Shown piece by piece: positions 57,399 to 64,000 of a DNA stretch of 64,000 bases. Numbering within the stretch: the stretch's first letter is position 1; every line of letters starts with the position of its first letter. A model generated the notes under the pieces. That model made no database searches. It saw only the letters and a program-made list of their open reading frames with translations, and had not been told where the DNA came from. The DNA is from Acetobacter ascendens (GTDB lineage: Bacteria > Pseudomonadota > Alphaproteobacteria > Acetobacterales > Acetobacteraceae). The stretch spans positions 1,535,501 through 1,599,500 of the forward strand of contig NZ_CP015164.1 in the NCBI RefSeq assembly GCF_001766235.1. The letters are read 5' to 3'. Both the position numbers and the translations under genes were made by a program.

Positions 57399-58827
57399 CC
57401 CCACGCGTTCACCCGCTTCCTCTGGATTTAGTCTTTCTGACCGCCTGCATAAAAAGCGTACGACCGTAGCAACCGGATCTTCCTTGTTGATGAGCGGTGG
57501 GGAAAGCTCACTCCCCTTGCCTCCCAGTGAAAAAAACAAGCGGCCACATACGTGGCGCAACGGTTACACTGCTGTTCTGGACATTGGTTCCACAAAAATC
57601 ACCTGCCTGATTGGCAAAGGTGAGCCCAACGGTAATTTGCGCGTGGTTGGCTACGGCTGGCGGCGTTCTGCTGGTGTACGTAATGGGGCCATTACAGAAC
57701 TACAGGAAGCAGAAGCTGCTATTCGGGCCACCGTTGGGCAGGCCGAAACCATGGCAGAGCGCCCCATTGATAAGGTGGTGGTGAATCTTTCATGCGGGCA
57801 TCCGGCTAGCCGTCTGTTTAACGTGCGCTGGCCTATTGGTGGCCGCGTTGTTACAGAAGCAGACATTCGGCGCGTAGTAACGGAAGGTCGTATTCAGGTC
57901 ACCGTTCAGGGGCGCGAAGTTATTCACACCCTGCCCATAGATTTTACCGTGGATGACACAGAAGGTGTTTCAGACCCACGGGGGCATCTGTGCGAAACGC
58001 TAAAGGCACGCCTGCACATTATAGATGCAGCCACCACAGCGCTGATGAATCTGGAAACCGTACTCAGCCGTGCGGAACTCAAAATGGAAGCCCTGGTTTC
58101 CTCCCCCCTTGCTTCCGGCCTTTCCGTGCTGGATGCCGATGAGCGAGACCTCGGCACCACCGTAGTGGATATGGGCGGTGGCACCACATCTCTGGCCGTG
58201 TTTGGTGAAGGGCAAATCCTGCACACGGCGCAGATTGGTGTAGGTGGCCTGCATGTTACGCGTGATATTGCACGCGGGCTTAGTACCTCTTTAGAAAATG
58301 CCGAACGCCTGAAAACCTTTTATGGCAGTGCAGATCTGGCATCGGATGTAGAAGACGAAATTCTTACCGTTGAACTTCTAGGCAACGATGTACCACACTT
58401 TGAGCAGGTTTCTCGCGCACAGCTCGGCCATATCATCCGCCCGCGTGTAGAAGAAACACTGGAACTGGTGCGCGAAAAACTGGATGGAGCGGGCCTTGGC
58501 ACTGCGGCCAGTGGGCGCATTGTGTTAACGGGTGGTGCATCCTTGTTAGATGGTATTCGCCCTATGGCAGAACGCATACTTGGCATGCCAGTAAGCTCCG
58601 GCCGCCCATCCGGGGCTGGTTTTACGCGCTCTGTGCGCCTCGGGCGGCCCAAACATATTGTTGGTTTGCCTGAAAATACTGCGGCGGCGGCGGGCTTTGC
58701 AACAGCCGCTGGGTTGCTGTGCTGGGCTGCCAGCGCAGAACGTCCTTTTGGGGACGTAGAATTTCGGGAAGCAGCCCCTACCGGCTTTTTACAAAAACTC
58801 GTCGCTTTTATTCGAGAGAGGGTTTGA
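57391..58827 (+). CDS. ftsA: cell division protein FtsA
   Basis: 478 residues from the ATG at 57391, which has a strong GGAGG 10 bases upstream; the frame runs back to 57262 inside ftsQ. Actin-like ATPase: phosphate 1 loop YTAVLDIGSTKITCLIG at about 59-75, the SHS2 region, and VVDMGGGTTSLAVFGEG for phosphate 2. The first 57 residues form a Ser/Pro/Lys-rich extension absent from E. coli FtsA. It tethers FtsZ to the membrane; the C-terminal amphipathic segment (FLQKLVAFIRERV) is present. Confidence 0.94.
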   Translation: MSDPTRSPASSGFSLSDRLHKKRTTVATGSSLLMSGGESSLPLPPSEKNKRPHTWRNGYTAVLDIGSTKITCLIGKGEPNGNLRVVGYGWRRSAGVRNGAITELQEAEAAIRATVGQAETMAERPIDKVVVNLSCGHPASRLFNVRWPIGGRVVTEADIRRVVTEGRIQVTVQGREVIHTLPIDFTVDDTEGVSDPRGHLCETLKARLHIIDAATTALMNLETVLSRAELKMEALVSSPLASGLSVLDADERDLGTTVVDMGGGTTSLAVFGEGQILHTAQIGVGGLHVTRDIARGLSTSLENAERLKTFYGSADLASDVEDEILTVELLGNDVPHFEQVSRAQLGHIIRPRVEETLELVREKLDGAGLGTAASGRIVLTGGASLLDGIRPMAERILGMPVSSGRPSGAGFTRSVRLGRPKHIVGLPENTAAAAGFATAAGLLCWAASAERPFGDVEFREAAPTGFLQKLVAFIRERV

Positions 58828-58913
58828 TTTAGCTTACAAATTCTTGGTAATCTGAACGTAATCTTATTTCTCTAAGCATATACCGGTAAGCTGCAGCCGT
58901 TCGGGAGACACAC

Positions 58914-60410
58914 ATGACACTCAACCTGACCGTTCCCCCCCAAACACATGCTGATTTTTCCCCAAAAATCACAGTCATTGGTGTTGGCGGTGGGGGAACG
59001 AACGCAGTTGACAACATGATTGCGTCTAACCTGCAGGGTGTTGATTTTGTTGTTGCCAACACAGATGCCCAGAGCCTGGAAAAAAGTCTGGCAGATAGCC
59101 GAATCCAGCTTGGCCCACATCTCTCCCATGGCTTGGGTGCCGGTGCAAAGCCAGAAGTAGGCCGTGCTGCAGCAGAAGAAGCCGCAGATGAAATTGCACG
59201 GTATCTGGATGGCGCTCACATGGTTTTTATCACCACAGGCATGGGTGGTGGTACGGGTACAGGGGCAGCCCCTGTTATTGCCCGCATGGCACGTGAGCGG
59301 AATATTCTGACCATTGGCGTTGTCAGTAAGCCTTTCGCTTATGAAGGCAAGCGCCGTGGCCGTGTTGCAGATGAAGGTATCAAGGAACTTCAGCAGTATG
59401 TTGATACGCTGATTGTTATCCCTAACCAGAACCTTTTCCGTATTGCCAACGAACGCACCACGCTGCGTGAAGCCTATCAACTGGCTGACCAAGTGCTCAA
59501 CATGGGTGTGCGCGGCGTAACCGACCTGATGATGGATCGTGGTTACGTTAATCTGGATTTTGCCGATATTCGCAGCGTTATGGCTGAAATGGGCAAGGCC
59601 ATGATGGGTACGGGTGAAGGTGAAGGTGAAAACCGTGCTGTAGAAGCAGCAGAAGCCGCTATTTCCAACCCACTTCTGGAAGACACCTGCATGTCCACCG
59701 CCAAGGGCCTGCTGGTAAACGTAACCGGTGGCGAAGACATGACCTTCTTTGAAGCCGAAGAAGCCTTTAACCGTGTCTGCCGTGAAGTGCCTGAAGATGC
59801 GAACATGATCTTCGGGACTGTTATTGATGAAAAGATGAGCGGTCGTATCCGGGTATCCGTGGTTGCCACGGGCATTGATATGCCTTCCGATTCGGCAGAT
59901 CGCCCCCACCTCGTAGCTGTTGAAGGTGACGCTCAGACAGAACAGCCGCAGGCTGCTGTTGGTGGTGCCGCTGCTCCAGCACCTGCTGCTGCTGTTCCGC
60001 CCACAACCACGCAGGCTACTGCGGCACCGCAGCATGCTCAGGTTTTTCAGCCAGCAGGCGCCAATAATGTTTCTGCTCCGCCAGCGCATACGGTGCCGTT
60101 GCAGGCCGCGCCTGCTGCTGCAGCCCCTAACCAGCCCCAGCAACTGCGCCCGGCGGTATCTCCCCGCGCGGGTCTGTTTACAGAAACGCCGCGCCAGCCT
60201 TCAGCAGCTCCTCAGCAGCAGGAAGCCCCAGCACATCGCAGCCTTTTTGGCCGCGTAACTGGCGCATTCCGCCGCAACGCAGCTGATGCAGCCCGGCAGG
60301 AACCAAATGCTCAGCCTCGCCCCACCATCAGCCAAGCTGATCAGGGATCTGGCCTGCGTTCTGGTGAAGAGGATTCCGGTCTGGAAATTCCGACCTTCCT
60401 GCGCCGTTAA
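58914..60410 (+). CDS. ftsZ: cell division protein FtsZ
   Basis: 498 residues. The tubulin GTPase core (about 20-320) has [31 protein letters not shown] with the GGGTGTG loop, and [15 protein letters not shown] sequence ([22 protein letters not shown]). A long Ala/Pro/Gln-rich linker (about 325-480) ends in the conserved C-terminal peptide LEIPTFLRR that binds FtsA. An 86-bp gap after ftsA may hold an extra promoter. Followed by a terminator. Confidence 0.96.
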   Translation: MTLNLTVPPQTHADFSPKITVIGVGGGGTNAVDNMIASNLQGVDFVVANTDAQSLEKSLADSRIQLGPHLSHGLGAGAKPEVGRAAAEEAADEIARYLDGAHMVFITTGMGGGTGTGAAPVIARMARERNILTIGVVSKPFAYEGKRRGRVADEGIKELQQYVDTLIVIPNQNLFRIANERTTLREAYQLADQVLNMGVRGVTDLMMDRGYVNLDFADIRSVMAEMGKAMMGTGEGEGENRAVEAAEAAISNPLLEDTCMSTAKGLLVNVTGGEDMTFFEAEEAFNRVCREVPEDANMIFGTVIDEKMSGRIRVSVVATGIDMPSDSADRPHLVAVEGDAQTEQPQAAVGGAAAPAPAAAVPPTTTQATAAPQHAQVFQPAGANNVSAPPAHTVPLQAAPAAAAPNQPQQLRPAVSPRAGLFTETPRQPSAAPQQQEAPAHRSLFGRVTGAFRRNAADAARQEPNAQPRPTISQADQGSGLRSGEEDSGLEIPTFLRR

Positions 60411-60430
60411 TTTTTTATACTTTACTCTAT

Positions 60431-60466
60431 AAATGCGTCGCCTTTTATAAGGCGGCGCATTTTTTA
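60431..60466 (+). terminator. Intrinsic terminator after ftsZ
   Basis: AATGCGTCGCC pairs with GGCGGCGCATT around a short AT loop, followed by six T residues, 20 bases after the ftsZ stop. It marks the end of the dcw cluster. Confidence 0.9.
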
Positions 60467-60563
60467 TGTAATAGATGGCAATAATCGTTGACTGGCTTCT
60501 CCCAGAAACAGGCTTTAGCGTTGTCATAACTTTCTATCTACGCAAACATAGGATGCCCAGATA

Positions 60564-61544
60564 ATGGACGGTCTGCTAAGGGAGCCACTCCTGTATTCCG
60601 ATATTGTAGAAAGCCCAGCATCTTTTATGCGTTCTGTAAGGAAAACCCCGTCTGCTTTGCAGCATACGTTGCGCCATGCCATTTCGTGCACCGGCACCGG
60701 GCTGCATACAGGGCAATCCATTCGCATGAGCTTGCATCCTGCCTCTGCCGGACATGGCATTGTGTTTCAGCGCACAGATCTGCCCAATGCGGCCCCCATT
60801 GCTGCCCGGTACGACAATGTGTTGGAGACACGCCTGAGCACCGTTTTAGGTGAAGTCCAGCACCCGGAAAACCGCGTGGCTACAGTTGAGCATCTTATGG
60901 CAGCTTTAAATGGTTGCGGCGTAGATAACGCGCTTGTTCTGATTGATGGCCCAGAAACTCCGGTTTTTGATGGTTCTGCCGCAGATTTTGTATTTTTGCT
61001 GGATTGTGCAGGGCGTAAGGCACAGGATACGCCACGCCGTTTTATTGAAGTTTGTAAACCCATTCGAATTTGCCATAACGATTCATGGGCCGAACTTCAC
61101 CCTACCGCAGGCCACCATCTCCACCTTTCCCTGAGTATTGATTTTCCGGCAAAGGCTATTGGCCAACAAAGCTATAGCGCAGAGCTTACACCGTGGTCTT
61201 TCCGCCATGAGCTAGCAAACAGCCGCACCTTCACCCTTAAAGCAGAAATTGAAGCCCTCCACCGTGCCGGACTGGCACGCGGTGGTTCGCTCGATAATGC
61301 CATTGTGGTGGATGATGACCATATTCTGAACCCCTCCGGCCTTCGTAAGCCAGATGAATTCATCCGGCATAAAGTTATGGATGCGGTGGGGGATCTCTAC
61401 CTTGCCGGTGGCGTGTTGTTGGGTGAGTTTCGTGGCCACAGATCCGGTCATGCATTGAACAATCAGGTTTTGCGCGCTCTTTTTGCAGACCAGAATGCTT
61501 GGCGTGATATCACCACATCTCTGCCCGCAGCGTCTGCCGCCTGA
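60564..61544 (+). CDS. lpxC: UDP-3-O-acyl-N-acetylglucosamine deacetylase
   Basis: 326 residues (or 305 from Met22 at 60627, a weaker start). GTGLHTGQSIRMSLHPAS is the family N-terminus, the zinc His is in VATVEHLMAALNGCGVDN, and HKVMDAVGDLYLAGG holds the other two zinc ligands (His and Asp); GEFRGHRSGHALNN carries a further catalytic His. It commits UDP-acyl-GlcNAc to lipid A synthesis. It lies alone between the ftsZ terminator and bamD, as in many alphaproteobacteria. Confidence 0.94.
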   Translation: MDGLLREPLLYSDIVESPASFMRSVRKTPSALQHTLRHAISCTGTGLHTGQSIRMSLHPASAGHGIVFQRTDLPNAAPIAARYDNVLETRLSTVLGEVQHPENRVATVEHLMAALNGCGVDNALVLIDGPETPVFDGSAADFVFLLDCAGRKAQDTPRRFIEVCKPIRICHNDSWAELHPTAGHHLHLSLSIDFPAKAIGQQSYSAELTPWSFRHELANSRTFTLKAEIEALHRAGLARGGSLDNAIVVDDDHILNPSGLRKPDEFIRHKVMDAVGDLYLAGGVLLGEFRGHRSGHALNNQVLRALFADQNAWRDITTSLPAASAA

Positions 61545-61640
61545 TGCCTTTTTGACGCAATAACGAATCAATAGCTGTTTCATTGCTTTTCTTGCGCAGT
61601 GGGCATGCTATAAGATGCCGTCTCTAAATGAAGAGCCGGT

Positions 61641-62678
61641 ATGTCTGATATTTGCATTAAACCACAGTTGCTTCGCCACGTTCTGCCCCGCGTGCTTTCA
61701 GTTGCCCTGCTGACGAGCTTGGCTGGCTGTGGCTTGTTTAATGAAAACAAGAAGCTTCCGCCGGCTCCCAAAATTGCTGCGCCTGAAACACTGTACAATA
61801 ACGGTATTGATGCCCTGCGTACTAGGCGCTACGCCCTTGCGGCTTCAGAGTTTGAAACGCTTCAGCAGAATTACCCTTACTCTGGTTACATCGCGAATGC
61901 CCAGCTTATGGAAGGCTACGCGTATTACCTGAAAGGGAAATACCCTGAAGCCGTGCAGCAGCTTAACCGCTTTATCAGCCTGCACCCCACCAGTTCAGAT
62001 TCAGCTTACGCCTATTACCTGCGCGCATTGTGCTTTTATGAGCAAATTGCAGATGTACAGCGCGATCAGCAAGGCACGGCAGAATCCATGGATGCGTTGG
62101 AAGAAGTGGTCACACGCTTTCCGCAGTCCAAATACGCACGTGATGCGCAGCTGAAAATTGACCTTTGCCGAGATCATCTGGCCGGTAAAGAAATGCTGGT
62201 TGGCCGCTATTATCAGCGCGAAAAAAACTACGAAGGTGCTATCAACCGCTACCAACGCGTGGTGCAGGATTTCCAGACCACTAACCACGTGCCCGAAGCT
62301 TTGGAGCGCATGGTGGAGGTGTATCTGGATTTGGGTCTAACGGATCAGGCGCGTAAATCTGCCATTGTGCTGGGCTACAACTACCCCGGCAGCAAATGGT
62401 ATCGTTACGCTTATGATAACCTGCACCAGTATCATTTGCTGACAGATAAGTTCCCTATTCCCGGTAAGCTTGTTTCCGCATCTGATATGCCAAAAGATGC
62501 AGAACCCGGAACAACTGGCGCCAAAAAAGGCGCAGCTATGGAACCAGATGCCCTAGCGACAGATACGCGGAATGAAAACACACAGCCGCAGGCCATGCCT
62601 ATCAAGGCGGCACCTGTTACGCCTGTAAAAGCTGAACCTACTGCTCCTGCTGATTCTGCAAGCTCACCAGCAAAATAA
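61641..62678 (+). CDS. bamD: outer membrane assembly lipoprotein BamD
   Basis: 345 residues. A signal peptide ends in the lipobox LAGC with lipidated C30. The mature part has tetratricopeptide-like repeats: YNNGIDALRTRRYALAASEFETLQQNYPYS, then YYLKGKYPEAVQQLNRFISLHP, and YYQREKNYEGAINRYQRVVQDF. About 100 C-terminal residues are low-complexity (Ala/Pro/Lys). BamD joins BamA in inserting beta-barrel proteins. Located between lpxC and recN, a common alphaproteobacterial order. Confidence 0.93.
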   Translation: MSDICIKPQLLRHVLPRVLSVALLTSLAGCGLFNENKKLPPAPKIAAPETLYNNGIDALRTRRYALAASEFETLQQNYPYSGYIANAQLMEGYAYYLKGKYPEAVQQLNRFISLHPTSSDSAYAYYLRALCFYEQIADVQRDQQGTAESMDALEEVVTRFPQSKYARDAQLKIDLCRDHLAGKEMLVGRYYQREKNYEGAINRYQRVVQDFQTTNHVPEALERMVEVYLDLGLTDQARKSAIVLGYNYPGSKWYRYAYDNLHQYHLLTDKFPIPGKLVSASDMPKDAEPGTTGAKKGAAMEPDALATDTRNENTQPQAMPIKAAPVTPVKAEPTAPADSASSPAK

Positions 62679-62835
62679 AGAACACATAGAGAACATTTTT
62701 CTGGCGGCTCGTGCCTGAAATGAGTATTGTGCATTTGCCGCCCCTCGCGGGCGGGGCAAGCAGGAAGCTATTGGCTTTTGTGTTTTGCCGTCTTTCCTGT
62801 CATTTGGGCGCAAGCCCGGAAAACCGGATGCCATT

Positions 62836-64000
62836 ATGCTAACAAGCCTTTCCATCAGGGACGTAGTTCTGATTGAAACGCTCGATCTCTCACTCCATGC
62901 AGGTTTTACTGCACTTACGGGGGAAACCGGAGCGGGCAAATCCATTCTGCTGGACAGTTTGGGCCTTGCCATGGGTGATCGCGCCAGTGCCGGACTGGTA
63001 CGTGCTGGTGCCCCAGAGGCACGCGTAACCGCCAGTTTTGATGTTTCTGCTTCACACGAGGTATTCGGCATTCTGCAAGAACAAGACATTCCCGCAGAAG
63101 CGCAAGAGCCTTTGGTCCTCCGCCGCGTCATCTCCAAAGAAGGCCGCTCTCGCGCATGGATCAATGATCAGCCTGTTGGCATCACGCTTTTGCGGCGCGT
63201 GGCGGCAACCCTTATTGAAATTCAAGGCCAGCATGAGCAAATGGGGCTGGCTGATTCCAGCACACATCGTGGGCTGCTTGATGCATACGGTGTCAAACCC
63301 TCCCTCTTAAATGGTGTGGCCTGTGCATTTGATCGTTGGCAAACTCTGCGTTCAGAACTTGCCAATGCGCATCGCGCATTAGAGGAAGCTGCGCGGGAAG
63401 AAGAATGGCTGCGCCATACAGTTGATGAACTCACAGCCCTTGCCCCCCAGCCGGGTGAAGAGGATGAACTGGCTCAACAGCGCCATGCTTTGCAGCAAGC
63501 TGAACGACGGGGAGAAGCCGTAGCCGCAGCCCTTTCCGAACTCACACCCAAAGATAGACGCTCCCCCGGCCCGGCCGCTGCCTTGCGCGGGGCAACTCGT
63601 GCCCTGTTGCGCCTTGTACCAACAAATGCTTCCGCTGCTCCCTCAACATCGGCAGAAGCCGAACCTCTGGAAGCCCGCACAACAGAAGCCCTTACGGCAC
63701 TGGAAAATGCCGAAAATGCCTTGGCAGAAGCGGAAAACCTACTCTCTCGCCTAGCGGCAGATACAGAAGCTAACCCTCGGCTGCTGGCAGATACAGAAGA
63801 GCGCCTGTTTGCCCTACGCACCGTGGCACGCAAACATTCCATTCCCGTAGATGATCTGGCAGATCTGCTTACCCGCCTTTCTGGCCGCTTAACAGCACTG
63901 GAAAACGGTACGGCAGCGCTGGAATCCCTTAAAGTGGCAACTGAAGAAGCGCGCGTAACGTATATTCAAAAAGCCGAAGCCCTGCACGAAGCCCGCACCA
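62836..64000 (+). CDS. recN: DNA repair protein RecN (partial, cut by window end)
   Basis: The frame is open from the ATG at 62836 to the right window edge. MLTSLSIRDVVLIETLDLSLHAGFTALTGETGAGKSILLDSLGLAMGDRASAGLVR is the RecN N-terminus with the Walker A motif at about 29-36, and IEIQGQHEQMGLADSSTHRGLLDAYG is the Q-loop region. A long helical coiled-coil section follows. RecN is an SMC-like ATPase in double-strand break repair. The missing C-terminal part would carry Walker B. Confidence 0.93.
   Translation, partial: MLTSLSIRDVVLIETLDLSLHAGFTALTGETGAGKSILLDSLGLAMGDRASAGLVRAGAPEARVTASFDVSASHEVFGILQEQDIPAEAQEPLVLRRVISKEGRSRAWINDQPVGITLLRRVAATLIEIQGQHEQMGLADSSTHRGLLDAYGVKPSLLNGVACAFDRWQTLRSELANAHRALEEAAREEEWLRHTVDELTALAPQPGEEDELAQQRHALQQAERRGEAVAAALSELTPKDRRSPGPAAALRGATRALLRLVPTNASAAPSTSAEAEPLEARTTEALTALENAENALAEAENLLSRLAADTEANPRLLADTEERLFALRTVARKHSIPVDDLADLLTRLSGRLTALENGTAALESLKVATEEARVTYIQKAEALHEART

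Noticed and set aside
58872-60143. 423-codon minus-strand frame opposite ftsZ
   Set aside because: Antisense to a well-supported gene, with low-complexity His/Thr/Cys-rich sequence and no family features.

Overview
The window reads as a chromosomal segment of an acetic acid bacterium, most likely Acetobacter (A. pasteurianus group). The reasons are the alphaproteobacterial style of the housekeeping proteins, a GapR/DUF2312 protein, an ftsQ-ftsA-ftsZ-lpxC-bamD-recN tail on the dcw cluster, and insertion sequences whose measured sizes (1665, 1411 and 905 bp) equal those I recall for IS1380, IS1452 and IS12528 from Acetobacter and Gluconobacter. Species assignment is inference; no search was run.

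Left part (1-14.4 kb): on the minus strand, a riboflavin operon ribD-ribE-ribBA-ribH under an FMN riboswitch, followed by a truncated HpnL/flippase-like membrane protein gene at the window edge. Divergent to it, a cytochrome bc1 operon in the order cytochrome b, cytochrome c1, Rieske. Then come single genes: a flavodoxin-like protein, a small membrane protein, a beta-barrel porin, an AzgA-type purine permease, two small unknowns and an HSL-type esterase whose leader carries a tandem 33-bp hairpin duplication.

Middle part (14.4-32.8 kb) is accessory DNA. Two almost identical IS1380 copies in the same orientation, each inside a different IS5-family element, bracket about 13 kb. Between them lies a minus-strand metal-resistance operon: small lipoprotein, TolC-type outer-membrane factor, periplasmic adaptor, HME-RND pump, OmpR-type regulator, sensor kinase, with a VIT-type metal transporter just downstream. 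Next to it are a broken Ser/Thr kinase gene and an IS1452-like element. The region ends in AT-rich DNA with an AlpA-like regulator, two long hairpins, a tyrosine-integrase tail remnant and tRNA-Ser(CGA), which looks like the scar of an integrated element.

Right part (33-64 kb) is core genome: rplU-rpmA-obgE-proB, a GapR-like gene, zwf, a second esterase, the RNase P RNA, and then a complete, tightly overlapping division and cell-wall cluster: mraZ-rsmH-ftsL-like-ftsI-murE-murF-mraY-murD-ftsW-murG-murC-murB-ddl-ftsQ-ftsA-ftsZ, followed by lpxC, bamD and the start of recN. Most neighbouring dcw genes share ATGA or TAATG stop/start overlaps, implying translational coupling, and three 10-bp-spaced TGGGA boxes precede mraZ.

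I found no CRISPR array and no intact novel defence system. The less expected signals are the IS nesting with reconstructable insertion history, the kinase relic, the duplicated leader hairpin, the integration scar at tRNA-Ser, and the unusual bc1 gene order.
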